A stretch of DNA of 64,000 nt from Fomitopsis serialis. Its lineage: Eukaryota > Basidiomycota > Agaricomycetes > Polyporales > Fomitopsidaceae. The translations under genes were made by a program, and so were the position numbers. Shown piece by piece: positions 1-11,445 of this stretch (positions are counted from its first letter, which is position 1; each line of letters opens with the position of its first letter). The stretch is from positions 1-64,000 of the forward strand of contig NW_025955025.1 of assembly GCF_022376445.1 (NCBI RefSeq), given 5' to 3'. The notes beneath the pieces are model-generated. The model was not told the DNA's origin, ran no database searches, and saw only the letters and a list, made by a program, of their open reading frames with translations.

Positions 1-3000
1 GTGAGCGTCTCATATAGTTCCTTGTCCCACAAATCATTCAACCAGAAATATTCCGGGACCTCGAGCGCGTTGAATTCAGTGAGGCTGGCGAGCATGACCG
101 GGCCTCCATGGACCGGCGCGATGTCGACAGGCCGCACAACATTCGTGAGCGGGATGACCTCACCCGCACGCTGGACAACTCCTCCAGCATCCACATGAAG
201 GCGTCGTCGCAGCCGGTACATGAGGATGTCCGCGGTCTTGCAGGGATGCCCATAGTCATCCAGGTCAGCAAAAGCGAAGTCTTGGATGTATACCAACGGT
301 GTCTGCAGCCGTGCATGGAGGACGCAACCTTTGCGAGGGAGCGGTTCGAAGACGATGCGGACTTGAGCAACTAGCGATCCTATAATTTGGCGAGGTTTAG
401 TATGAGCTACGTCGAGTATCTGCAATCTGTCACTCACCATGCTGTCGTAATTCTCCATTCGCGGTCAGGCTGTCAACGAGGACAGCATCGCACATCCCGG
501 AGTCATAGTGTTCGGTGGTATTGCACGCAGAGTCTCGGGTTCCAATCGAACGGCATCGTCGTAGGTCGATAGCGTTTGGATCCGATACGTGTGCCACACA
601 TGCACATAATCGAATCCAGCGTCGTGAGAATTCAAAGACCAGCGTACAACACCTTGTCGGCTGTCCAGGTCGTAGCCTTGGATATAGTCGACTACGGCTG
701 CACGGAAATCAGGGAGGTGGTATAGAGCTGGGATTTCGTTGATATGATGTGTCGCGGTCGGTTTCTTTGTGAGATGGAAGGCGACATCTGAGTTATCTGC
801 CCTGACGGACCCTGTCGCAAAGAGATTGCGTGATGCTCGTCGGCCACGAATGCATCGCTCGGCACCAGTACCAGGCAGCGAGTGTGCCACCCACGTACGT
901 GCCACACCAGCAGAGGACGCGTCGTTGAGATCGACAGTATCCATTCCAGCGACTCCAGGGAACACGTTCAACAGTCCGGCATCGTGCGCCTTGAAGAGCG
1001 AATAGATCTCGAACATTTGTAGGCGTTCTATGCGGTCAAGATGGCGTGCACATTGTGATCCGTAGCTGGTCCGTTGATGATTCGTGAACATGGTAAAAGG
1101 CTTCTTCGCTTCCGTGCGGAGTAGGTGCTCTACAGCGTCGCAGCTCCACTGGGGGAGCGCACCGTGAGACAATATGGCGGGAACGAAATTTGACAGTAAT
1201 TCGAGCTTCGGGATGTGCCAGTGGTCTAGCGAGCCACGGCCGCCCGCGTCCATGATGGCTTGTTTGTTCTCGTGGAAAACACGTAGGTTGGTCTCCATGC
1301 GCGCCAAGGAGGATGGCGTATGTCGAGGACTCTGTGCTGCAAGGAGGAACTCGATGATCGCGCGCATTGCACGCATGAACGCAGGAGTAACAGCGCCTTC
1401 AATAGCGACGACGGTGGAGCGCATGACCTCCCGATACATACGCCCCGTCATTTGCTTCACTTCGGAGACCTGGCGCAGCCCAGCATAGCCGATCCGTTTG
1501 TGCCGTGCATTGAGGCGACGATCCAGTTCGGCAGGACCAACATGAATCTGACAGGCCTTGAGGAAGTGGTCCCAAAATAACTTCGCGTCGGCGTGCAAGA
1601 GGTCGGGAACACTCAAAAGAGAGGGATCAGTGAGATGGTAATCGCGCCACCAAGGTTTGTGTACGCCATTGAGGCCTACTTTAGCGCACTCGCGCGAGAA
1701 GTCGTGGACTCGCCAAGGGTCGACTTTCTTTGCGACTTGATGAATCAGGTCTAGTGTGTGCGCTTTCGTACGTGGCGCATGCGTCAAGCCGTCACCGAAC
1801 TGCTTGGTAGTTGCAAGAGAGACAGGGGAGACGGAGGGACCAACAGCGGTCATCGAGAGTTGTTCGGGGAGATCACCGCAGAGAGCGACGACTGGGGGAA
1901 AGACTAGACGTACGTTGCCGTACCCATCAGCCATCTCCTTCCCGTATCTGGCCGCCCACTTCAGCTTGTGCGTTATGATGTCCATGGCCTCATGCATCAC
2001 ACGATTGGCCAGGACACCGTTGTAGTCGTGGTGTACATCGAACTTCGGCACAGGGAGGTAGGCAACGCACATCCAGGCGTTATTGGAGAGATTCGAGCGA
2101 ATAGCACTGGGTATGGTTGCCAGCGTCATAAGAAGTGGATGCATCTCGATGTCACCAGTGTTGCTCGTCACTGACAGTTTGTCTGAACCAAACTGAATCG
2201 GGGAAACGGTGGCGCCAAGCGGAAGCTTGTTCTGTGAAGATATACGGACAACAGGTTTTGTCAGCAAGCGTCAACAAGATTGAAGATCTGAATACAGTAC
2301 CTGAATGCGATATGCAAGACAAGCGGTGTTGAAGTCCGTTATGACTCGCTGACCGTATGCAGTGTGAATGGCGTTTGGCCCCGGAGAGCAATAAGGGGCG
2401 AGTATGGGGTTTCCGACCATGTATTCCAGGCATTCAAGTCCGTCACGCCAGATGAGCAATGGTTGCTGATGGCGCGGGGCTACATCATACCCCTTGATGG
2501 TGATTTCAGTTGTACGCCAGGCTGGACCGGATGGGAGCACCTCGATCCATGACCGTAGGGTGTGGCATGTACGAAACGAGGGTGGCCCATGTGTGCGAAC
2601 CTACATTATCATTGCGTTAGAAGCTAATGACAGCCATGTATACACTCAAAACACATACCCAGCCAAGCTTCAAGAATTCGTCAATTTGAGTGGACGTCAA
2701 TCGTTCATTCAACCACCGTGCCAATTCCACTTCTACAAGGTCAGCGAAAGGAAAAGCTGGGTTCGTACGACGTTCCTTGGCATATTTATCATGTTCAAAG
2801 GCTTCAAATATGTTTGGAAGTCTCTCGCCCCTGAATCGGTGAGCACACTGAGGATGTATGCTAGACGTCTCGCCAGGGCCAGCCTTCGACGCCTGTTCCT
2901 GCGTAAATGAATATGGATGTTTGGTGCTGATGTGCGTGATAAGCTGGTCATAGGCAGCAAAGACGAGCCCACAGTCTGCGCATTGGACAGCAAAGCCATT

Positions 3001-3032
3001 GTTGTAGGGGTTTTCATGGAGACTGGCGTCCA
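1..3032 (-). CDS. Plavaka-family DNA transposase, 3' end cut by the window edge, one probable frameshift
   Basis: Multi-exon minus-strand gene read from about 3032 down past position 1. The first exon carries a C2H2-type finger (CADCGLVF followed by HISTKH) and the segment ARWLNERLTSTQIDEFLKL. Next comes an exon around 2540-2290 with WIEVLPSGPAW and LECLEYMVGNPILAP. The long exon at about 2220-480 has SDKLSVTSNTGDIEMHPLLM and AWMCVAYLPVPKFD, which I recognise from the core of Plavaka transposases in Agaricomycetes. The last exon (about 375 to 1) reads RIVFEPLPRKGCVLHARL and VVRPVDIAPVHGG, and the protein is still open at the window edge. Around 490-510 the frame must shift to continue into the last exon, across an intron at about 437-380 with good splice sites, so this copy is probably inactive. 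An in-frame ATG also exists at 3177, but the one at 3032 sits just before the finger and leaves a promoter-sized gap to the divergent gene. Confidence 0.82.
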
Positions 3033-3175
3033 TTGGAGTGGCAAGAGCATCCGCGTCAAGGGTCGTCACTGGACTTAGTGTGAATGCAGTTGAGTGTTTG
3101 ACACGTGCCGCATCTCTACAGGAAGGCAGCCTCACTAAGCAAACACGGTGCGCCTCTCTTTCTTGTGCTCCTGTC

Positions 3176-3991
3176 ATGGCTTCACCTCAAACTCAGCAGC
3201 AGCAATCCCTGGAGGCGGAACTGCCTCAGTGGACAGAGTCCTCCGCTGGCACTGACTCAGAGCCTCAGACCTCTACTCGTACTGACCATCGTGGCCGCTC
3301 CGTTGGGCGGCATCACCTGGTAGAAGACCTCCGAAGGTCTTTGTACAGCCACGACGAGGCTCATGTCCGATACAATCCGTACCCACAGACCCCCAGTAGT
3401 CACCGTTACCTCGATGCCTTTGGCTCGACAGACGTCATACAGGCACTCTCACGTAACTTCCCCTTGGCCATAGCTATCTCAGTGAGTGCATCGTCCCAGC
3501 ATTCTTGTATCGCAGTCAATCTAACTGCTTTACTTGAGGCCGAGCCTATCCAGCAGTCCAAGCTCGCTACTCTCTCTGTCCGCACCATCACAGAGATGCT
3601 CAAAGCTGAGGGGGTGTCGCGCGCTGCTCGCCGCAGGGAGCTCACCACAATGAAGATCCAAATCGCAGAGAAGCAACGACAGATCGCCTTACTCAAGTCG
3701 CTCGTCCACTCTCAGGAAAGCTGTATCCAGCTAGCCGATGTCCATTTCGGTCAGCTGGAGAAGCATGCCCGCCAGCGCGACATCGATGTTGATGCTTGCA
3801 TCCACGAGGATGAGGAGAGCGTCAACCGCTACTTGGAGGGTGTGGAGCCACAGTCCCCGGCTCATGACTCTGAGGAGAGCGAGGACGATGAAGAGGGCGA
3901 AAGGAGCAGTGACGGTCTTGATATGTCCAGCTCTGACACCGCTGTCATGGTGGACGGATTTGGCGGATACGAAGCTGTCAAGAAGGCCTAA
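3176..3991 (+). CDS. Coiled-coil, acidic-tail protein of unknown function, divergent from the transposase
   Basis: Intron-free open frame of 271 residues from the ATG at 3176; an upstream in-frame ATG at 3038 would add 46 residues. The N-terminal third is Gln/Ser/Thr-rich. A heptad-rich stretch follows (about residues 155-220, including TMKIQIAEKQRQIALLKSLV), which looks like a coiled coil. The C-terminus is strongly acidic (DSEESEDDEEGERSSDG). I recognise no named domain. It lies head to head with the Plavaka transposase, and a possible transposase ATG at 3177 overlaps this ATG in a CATG tetramer. It may therefore be a second gene of the same element or simply a neighbour that shares a promoter. 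The open frame, composition and coiled coil favour a real gene; its function is unknown. Confidence 0.55.
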   Translation: MASPQTQQQQSLEAELPQWTESSAGTDSEPQTSTRTDHRGRSVGRHHLVEDLRRSLYSHDEAHVRYNPYPQTPSSHRYLDAFGSTDVIQALSRNFPLAIAISVSASSQHSCIAVNLTALLEAEPIQQSKLATLSVRTITEMLKAEGVSRAARRRELTTMKIQIAEKQRQIALLKSLVHSQESCIQLADVHFGQLEKHARQRDIDVDACIHEDEESVNRYLEGVEPQSPAHDSEESEDDEEGERSSDGLDMSSSDTAVMVDGFGGYEAVKKA

Positions 3992-4415
3992 TGCCGGGCC
4001 TTGAGCGACTTGTCTACGGTACGTAGTATATCCTGTCATCAACGCCAGCCTGAGGCTGAGCGACTTATGTGTTCTACAGACATTCTCGTCCGAGTCACTG
4101 CATATCTTCGCATCACTTTGATCCATCCTATCACTTTCTTCCAGTCCTCACGTACCTCGGCCTCAGGCTTGTATGCTCCTTTTTCCCACTTTCCCATGAC
4201 AGCTTCACTGCTTTGGCCAGTGGCTCGAGAGTTGATTACTGTTGTACTACGTTGTTGTGCCGAACTTGAATGTAATACTACCATGCGATGTGTCCGATAT
4301 AGAATCGACGTCTGATATATATAGAACTGGCACATGCAGTTCCCATGTGCAAGCTGACGAAGAGCTCTTGCACGCTCCTCAGACTCAACGACAACCTCGC
4401 TCAGTACCCTGTAGT

Positions 4416-6919
4416 ATGAGTCGTCTGGAGCGTGAGTCCAATACTTCAGTCCAACGTGGTCGGGCAAAGGGACCAGTGAAACCAACACAGCGAAAGGTAG
4501 GTATCCAATCTGCCCATCATAATATCACTGCTGCAACGCCTTACTGATCTTTCGATTGCCAGAACGTACGCGCTTTCCGTGCTGCCGACATGAATCCATC
4601 GGGAAACCCTCAGATGCCTCAAGTTGGGATCCCATCTGAGCAACCATTGGAGTCAGAAGCATACAAGAGTTACAGGACTCCTGCGGAACAGGAGGTGCGT
4701 CGCTGTTCAATTATTTTCTGACCAACTGAGCCATGATATATTTATCAAGGCATCAGTGCGGGCGCTGCATCAGTACACGGTGCAGTCTGCCGGCGAGGGC
4801 TCGACATACACAGGCCAGCACGCCATAGGTTCAGTTCAGCCTGCTGGCTCTCAGTATGCTGTGCAGCCTACCACGGGCCTAACGTACACGGGCCAGCCTG
4901 CCACGGGCCCAATGTACACGGGCCAGCCTGCCGCGGGCTCAACGTACACTACGAGTTCTGTTGAGGGCCCTGCTGGCTCTCAGTACGCCACGCAGCCTGC
5001 TGTGGCCTCAATGTACATAGACCAGCAAGCCACAGGCTCGACGTACACAGGCCAGCAACTTGACGCCATGGGCTCGACGTACGCCGCGAATTTCGTTGAG
5101 CCTGGTGGCTCTCAGTATGCCGTGCAGCCTGCCGGGGGCTCGACGTACACAGCTCAGCACACCATGGGCTTGGTTGAGCCTGCTGCCGGCTCGATGTACG
5201 CAGGGCAGTATGCCATCGGTCTGCCAGGTCAATCAACGGAGGCGGCAGCCAGCTATCCTATGGACGCCCAGGCCACCGAGAGCGGTGGCTATTTGACGGG
5301 TACGACTGGCTATGGGGACCACCCACAGCAATACAGTACCGTATCGCTCCCGATGCAGCCTGACCCGGCGAGTACGCAAATTCTACAACCACAGCCTCCG
5401 CAATACCATCCGGAATACCTTATCGCACCGCCGTCCAGCATAGGCCCGGAACGTTACCCGATCAGAGACACAAGCCGTTCCAGGGCTGCCCACCCTTACC
5501 ATAGTACCGCCTCTACTGCTGGCGCCAACCCGGGCCTTGTGGGCCACCAGGCGTCGGGAATGAGAGTCCCTGAGCCAATTCCCCTTGAGGAGTACGGACT
5601 CGGAGGTGGAGGCGCACGTGTGATGAACACTAGGCAGATATCTGGGAATTTAACCCAGTCTCACAGGTCAGGATCGCGGCCTACTCAGCCGCCATCGCTC
5701 AATACGAGGCGGCCTCAGAGCAGTAAGTTGATTTGGAGGCTCAGGTATTTTGCGTGAATATCAGTTGATGATCATATGACCTGCAGGATCGCCGGAAGAC
5801 AGTACAAATCAACAGCAAGTCATAGAGAGGCAACCCCAGTTCGAAAATGCCATGCGGTCTGCTGCCCAGCCAGTACTAGTAGTACTCGAGGACCTGTCCA
5901 ACGAGGAGAAGAGAATCTTACGAAAGAAGTATACAGATACCGCCAGGCCGGGCATCCTTGAGTTCCTTGTGTTGACGTCTCCCTTCCCGTCCCCGGACGC
6001 ATTGACTGACAAGTGTAACGAGCTCTTGAGGCTGCTACACAACGAGCGGAAGCTCGACATTGAGACTGTTGGAGAAGGCAAGAAACGCTTCAAGGCGTTC
6101 ACGGACGAGAGGCTCCAGAAGATGGTGAGTCCTAGTAGGATTCCAATTATGTTTAATACCTCACGAGTCACGACATTAATTCACAGCTTAGGGAAATCCC
6201 TGGTACTCTTCGTGGGCTCTTCAAACAAGCGGCTACGTATCTGGTCCCGGTCCTCCTGTCCGGCTTCGGACCTCCCGGTATGCACTCGCTCGCCACCGAC
6301 GACGTCACACGTCTTGTCGATGTTGCTCAGCTATGCGAGGAGAGGCGTATATCCGTCTGGAGGTATCTTGCTGCATCTCCGAGCTCTACAGGGCTTCTGC
6401 ATGTTCTCGACGCCGAGGTGAGAACTCGGGCTTATGTCAACTGTTCTATACCTTTACTGAATAGTTCCCGAAGGGCAATGTCACGGCCCCATTTGAGAGA
6501 GATGGCATCGTCCCTTCTGTTCTGGATGCCGTCATTTTCCAGCGTCAAGGCGGTCTGTATTACACCCACACCCATCTCTTCTCTGAAGGTGTCCCGGACA
6601 CGCTGGTATCTTTGGCGGCTTCAGCAGTGATCTCGAGCCTGCGTGAGTTCGAGAGCGGTAGACGCTCCAGCCGTGATTTCTCCCGCGATGCGAACAACAC
6701 CGGGTGCGAAAACCTTACCAGATACGTTCAAACTGTCAAGGCCTCTGCAACACTGGGTGAGCGTTACAACTGTGTTAATCTCAATGTTGTCCAGCACGGC
6801 AGGTACGTCAGTTCTCACATTTTCTACTCAATATACTGATTCGGAGGACTGTATCTCAGAGGGTGGGGACCAGAGTAGGTGCTGAGCATTTGCGGGGCAA
6901 CAATGGGTCTTTGCCGTGA
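4416..6919 (+). CDS. DUF6532-like protein with N-terminal Tyr/Gly/Gln repeats, eight exons, intact
   Basis: Eight exons join in frame to about 704 residues: 4416-4496, 4563-4694, 4750-5722, 5787-6124, 6187-6417, 6465-6756, 6795-6802 and 6860-6919. All introns are 38 to 64 bases with GT...AG ends. Residues about 86-235 are a degenerate repeat built on (G/A)S-x-YTGQ-x-A-x-G units alternating with GGSQYAVQPA. A Pro/Gln-rich linker follows. From about residue 420 the chain is globular and helical (LSNEEKRILRKKYTDTARP, GLFKQAATYLVPVLLSGFG, LVSLAASAVISSLREFESG). That last part resembles DUF6532, a basidiomycete domain of unknown role often found near transposons. The start was chosen because exon 1 is in phase with exon 2. 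With this many exons unbroken, in contrast to most neighbours, the gene is probably functional or was recently inserted. Confidence 0.7.
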
Positions 6920-8431
6920 GTTGCCTAAACTGACTCTCACTCAATATTCAAGACACTGACCTTCGACCCGCCACTCGCTATGTCATGTAGCCTATCGGAA
7001 CGAACAGATGTATTGTACTTGTATAAATCCAGGCGCCGGTGCCACAGTTACGTCGATGAATGTAGTAAGAAATTCCATTTTTTTCTCTTAGCCAGCCGCA
7101 GACAAATGCGTTGCAAATGCGCTTGGAAAACTAAGATATGATTAACGCGCCACCTAGGGGGCCTCTGCTCCTAGCCCAATAAGAATCTATGCCGCCCGTA
7201 CCCTTAAGATCGATCACGGGCGATGCGAATTGGCAATTCGACGACTTTGCAGATGCACACCCTGTGATCGGGTCGGCGCTCTGACCTGACCACGACCTGA
7301 GAAACAAGGCCTCGACAGCCTCCAGTGTAGCACCAGCAGACCTTATGCGGCGAGCTCACGACGACCTCCCCGATTCAAAAGCGTGACTTGAAGATGTGCT
7401 GCTGGCACACCGTGAGAACTCACGCCGACGCTTGCAAGTCTCTCGTGAGTCGTCGTGACCTTTCTCCCTCCTCTCATCTCCCCCCCATGCAACTTCGATG
7501 AAATCTTTGTCTCTGTCTGCGGCAGTCGACGACACAGCTGTTGATACATGCTACAGGTACCTCAGCATGTGTCCGGGAATTGCCAGCGTTGTCGCGAAGG
7601 TGAGTCCTTATGTGTTCCTGAAGGTCCCAAGCAGCGTGGTGACTCCGAGAGTAAAGCTCGGAGGCTCTCCGTTGTCTTGCAACTTGAAGTGAACATCAGA
7701 TAGTGGGTCATCCTTGTTTGATGTGTTGGTACTTGCTCATGCTTACTCGCCATCACATGCATAGGGACCACGGGCTATGCCTATGGTACTGGGTCTTTTG
7801 GTGGTGTCACACAACTTCGGTGAGCCTGCATCTGTCATATCGACAGGAAGACAAGAACGAGCAACATCAAGTCACAGGTAAGTGACCAAGATCCTCCTCT
7901 CGCGCAAATCTGAGCCAACTGACCACCGTGATAGACACTGGCCCACCGCCTCACAGCCTTTCGCCTCAGCGTCCAAGCACAACGTATTGTCCGTTTCGGC
8001 TTCGCGAACTGGCCCGAAGCGAGTGTCCAACTGAGCAAGCAGTGATTGCCCTTTCGGATTGTCGCCGGTTTTCTCTTTGACCGTCGCCTGCATCGCCGAC
8101 GATTCGCCATCGGTCGTCACTGATGCGCTGACCGCTCGGTCGAGAGTAACCATAGTTCGTAGACCAGTATATCGTATTCACTCCAGTATCGTAATGATAC
8201 AATACATATCATCATTTTCTGCATTATTCAATCACGAGCCCGCGATTTGTTCCAACAAATTCAATGGTGCGACTGGTAGTTCTGAGGGGTCAGTAGTAGT
8301 CTGCTTCAAAATGACGGCCCTACACTGGGACAGCCCGTTAGCGGAGTTACATAAGCCACTTCATCTCCGAAACGCGTGCGCAAATCTCGACGCGCTCGAC
8401 GCGTCGCCTTTGCTCGAACCCCAGCCTGACG
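6920..8431. other. No supportable gene
   Basis: Several short frames on both strands do not join across plausible introns, and no family is recognised. A few gene-like snippets occur (for example plus-strand GYAYGTGSFGGVTQLR near 7770-7810, followed by a GTGAG donor), so this may be a decayed multi-exon gene, but I cannot name it. Confidence 0.4.
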
Positions 8432-8925
8432 ATGGTAAGGCTCTTGTCGATGTTCATCACGGTCACGAACGTTATCGTGGCGCTGTTCGTGGGCCGGGTG
8501 CTGCTCGTGGTCCTCGTCAGTGAGTATTCGTCGTCGACGGATCTTGAGCGTGTGCTGATCAGTGCGCTGTGCAGCGATGGGTATGGCCCTGACAGGCGGC
8601 GTGGCGAACCTGTTGTTTGCGCTGATCAACCCCGTGGCGACGTACTGGGCGTTCGGCGCGGACTTTGTGTTTGCAGCGGGCACGCTCTTCGTTGCGAAAG
8701 TGTGTCTTCCGTACGACCAGAGCGTCGGCGGCCCGGTGTGCTCTTCCAGAGCATGACTCAGGTGTGTGTGATGTCTCCGTATTGTGTGCGTATGGCTAAT
8801 ATAATGGGTCCTGCAGCTCGGTGTGTCGTTCGGTTTGGCGATTACAAGGATCGTGTACGACTCGGAGCTCAAGAAGATGTCTGCGAAGGACGGCTTCGAC
8901 GTCGACGGGACTGCCCACTCTCACC
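8432..8925 (+). pseudogene. MFS drug:H+ antiporter (14-helix type) C-terminal fragment, frameshifted
   Basis: Three pieces of the C-terminal half of a fungal MFS transporter lie in order. A membrane helix, RLLSMFITVTNVIVALFVG, ends at a GTGAGT donor near 8519. The next piece starts after the CAG at 8571-8573 and includes GGVANLLFALINPVATYWAF and GADFVFAAGTLFVAKVCLPY. After an intron at about 8761-8816 comes LGVSFGLAITRIVYDSELKK. The signature DQSVGG...LFQSMTQ is broken by a single-base frameshift near 8730. About ten residues normally found after YWAF are missing, and no N-terminal half is present. Related intact proteins are plasma-membrane exporters; this copy cannot make one. The retained introns point to a DNA-level duplicate. 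Confidence 0.75.
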
Positions 8926-8929
8926 TGCT

Positions 8930-9415
8930 CGCCCGTTTCTACCTGCCAGGCAGCCCTCGCCCTCATGATTGCTCTCGTCGCCCGTCTCACACGCTTGCCC
9001 GCCCACTACCCACCCGCTTGCCCGCTCTCGTCCGCCCGCCTCCGTCTTCTTGATGACTCGCTCGCCTACCTGCTCTTGTCTATCCGCCCATCATGCCAAC
9101 ACGCCTGCCTGCAAACTCACCCTCCTGCTCGCTCGCCAGCGCTCACTGTCAGCTTGCTCCTTACCTCGCTCGCCCGCCATTTCGCTGTACCCCTCGCCCG
9201 CCTCACACTTGTCTGTGTACTGCTCACCTGTTCCGCTTGCTGACTGTCTCGCCTGCCCACCACCTGTCATCCCTCTATCCCCTCTCGCTCACTGTCTCGC
9301 TCGCTCGCTATCTCGTGCGCCTGCTGTCTGCCGACTGTCTCGCTCACCGACTGTCTTGCTCGCCGACTGTCTCACTCGCCCGCTGACTTGCTGTCTCGCC
9401 ATCTCGCTGTCTCAC
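8930..9415. repeat. C/T-rich degenerate minisatellite
   Basis: About 480 bases dominated by CTCGCCCG, CTGTCTCGCTCG and GCCGACTGTCTCGCTC words in irregular tandem order, clearest at 9240-9410 with a unit of about 20 bases. It gives long spurious open frames rich in Pro, Ser, Leu and Cys. A similar tract lies at 62450-62760. Confidence 0.85.
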
Positions 9416-9956
9416 GCAATGTCCCGGAGTAAGAACCACAACTTCAAAAGCATCCATGTGACTGTTATACCCACACCTGCACAGCCTCTCATCCACGGTT
9501 CTTCTTGCACGCGCCCTCTCGCCTGCGCTCTCATCTACTCGGCCAGCCGGCCACCCACTCACCTGCACGATCGCCCATGCGATTGTCCACACGTTCACAC
9601 ACCCACTGCCCTGTGGACCCGCCTACTTGCACGTAGACCCAAAAGCGTGTATGAGCGAACGAAAATACGGGCTACGAGAGTGATGATCTCGAAGCAGGTG
9701 TACGCCGGACGAGTACAAATCATTAGTTTATGTATTAGATTATATCGTGATAGATCTCAGTTCTGCCACCTGCCGATCTGCCGCTGCCACCCGCCGAGTC
9801 GCCGTGGCCACGGCATTGCTCGGCCATCACAGAATGGGTAGCAAAGGGGCTGTCCCGGTGTTGGGGGCGCGTTTTGAAGCAGACCCTTAGAAGACCGTCC
9901 TCTCCCCCACTCAAAGAGGTTTTCTTTAGGGTCTGCCTAGGGGAGACTAGGCCAAA
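9416..9956. other. Non-coding stretch between minisatellite and element R1
   Basis: No conserved frame, splice pattern or repeat was recognised here. The 290-residue frame that crosses it is an extension of the C/T-rich tract. Confidence 0.4.
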
Positions 9957-11066
9957 CCTGGCCCGCGTGTATGGATCGTGCCATGGATGCATGACCGTGC
10001 ACGCTTCTCTCGTACGCTGCTCTACTCTGACATGCGCACACCCCGGCTCTGCGTGTATGGATCGTGCCACGGATGCATGATCCGTGCATGCTTTGCTCGT
10101 ACGGACGTCGCTGCTCTACTCTGACATGTAACACCCTGTCCTGGAACACGTCGTCAACATCATCATGATCGAGCAGAATCGGCCCATCCTAGAGGTTATC
10201 TCACCAACCTCTCAAACAAGCTGCCCGTGCTCGTACATGGAGTCAGCGAAGAGGCTTCGCACAGTGTGACGAACTCTGCGTATGTCGCTGAAGCAGTGAA
10301 TCCGTCTTCCGACATAGCTCTTGACGTGTCTGCAGCAAAGGTCGTTCCCGGAATCAAAAGACAACAACAGCGACTGGTCAGACATGCTGACCTTGGCACG
10401 CGTCCTCTCCATGCGTGGTCCACGGCGCAGTTGGACAATCAGGTATCGCAGGTACGAGTTCCAGGAGCTCCCTCGGCGGCAGCAGTACTAAATGTCGGTC
10501 TCTCAAGTACCTCAGCCTGTCGAAGTCGTTGTGAATGGCGTTCCGCGGGCTCCGCAGGTCAAGCCTGCTCTGCCTACTCAGTCTGCTCGGCCCGTCCACC
10601 CTGATACGGGCAATCATCCTCCGCGGCATGCGTTCAAGCACGCCTCGGACATCCCTCCGCCACTCCAGCCGAAACGACCAGGCCAGCTTGTTGCTCCGTC
10701 ACCCATTGCAGGACCTTCCACTCCCGCCTCCGCCGCCACACTCCCCAATCCACCTACGCCTGCGCACGTTGCGAGTTCATCACAGACTCCAAAATCGTTC
10801 AGCCACCCTCCTCCGAAGTCGGCGTCCAAAGTCAGCACTCAGCGTTCGAAGCCTAGTTCATCGAAACGCCAGTGCCAGCGCCAGTGCCCGCTCTCGGCGA
10901 CGCGTCTACATTGACCGCCACCTTACCGTCTACGCTGACCGCTGGGCCAGACGTTGTACCAGACCCTTTGCCCGCCCCGCTGGAACCGCCAAGGCCAGCT
11001 GGTAATTCGAGATCAACAGACGTGACGGCGAGGCTACGCGACAATGGACTGGAGGAGACTTAATAT
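9957..11066 (+). mobile_element. Dispersed element R, copy 1
   Basis: This block reappears inverted at 37430-38450, and its first about 170 bases recur at 48890-49080. It starts with two tandem units of about 75-80 bases built on GTGTATGGATCGTGCC and ATGGATGCATGA (9962-10130). Next comes a segment ending near 10490 shared with copy 2, then an open frame from 10492 encoding a Pro/Ser/Thr-rich low-complexity protein (for example PLQPKRPGQLVAPSPIAG). The frame is shared, with indels, by copy 2 (NDQASLLLRHPLQ is the same DNA in another frame). No transposase, reverse transcriptase or long terminal inverted repeat was found, so the class is unknown; it may be non-autonomous. Confidence 0.6.
9962..10130. 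repeat. Terminal tandem repeat of element R
   Basis: Two units of about 75-80 bases, each containing GGATCGTGCC, GGATGCATGA, CCGTGCA and a CTCGTACG box. The same pair is found at 38290-38450 (reverse) and 48890-49060. The word ATGCAT and the pair GGATC/GATCC give each unit short dyad symmetry. Confidence 0.75.
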
Positions 11067-11445
11067 GTAATGTCTACGTAGGGCTTCGCCCTCTGTGACA
11101 AAAAAGGGATAACAAACAAACAGATGTGAGCTGAGATGGGAGAGCCATGTCAAGGCTGGCCGCTACGTGAGTACCCGAGACCACGTCAGCTGTCATCTGG
11201 CGAGTCTTACACAAAGATTATAGCTTTAGGGTGTACTGAATCGATTTTTCGCTCCCTCGTCGAACGAGCATCCGGTCCCTATTGACCTCCTTGTCAGCGG
11301 TTCGGTCCCTTCGGGATCGGGTCCTTCATCTAGGTGGTTACTGCTACGTTGCATTCTACATAAGGTAGAATCAAATTGACGCGTCATAATAGTGCCGCGA
11401 TGGTGGTCGCCTCCACACTTTCGTTCCTCGCAACCAAACCACAAG
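11067..11445. other. Spacer between element R1 and the galactokinase pseudogene
   Basis: No gene recognised. Position 11067 marks the end of similarity to element R copy 2. Confidence 0.35.

Noticed and set aside
7340..7600. Possible LysM-like domain (HTVRTHADACKSL)
   Set aside because: Too short, in a broken frame, and the spacing of conserved residues does not fit.
8969..9841. A 290-residue plus-strand open frame
   Set aside because: Its composition follows from the C/T-rich minisatellite, with no domain and no splice logic. Several frames are open at once, as expected in low-complexity DNA.
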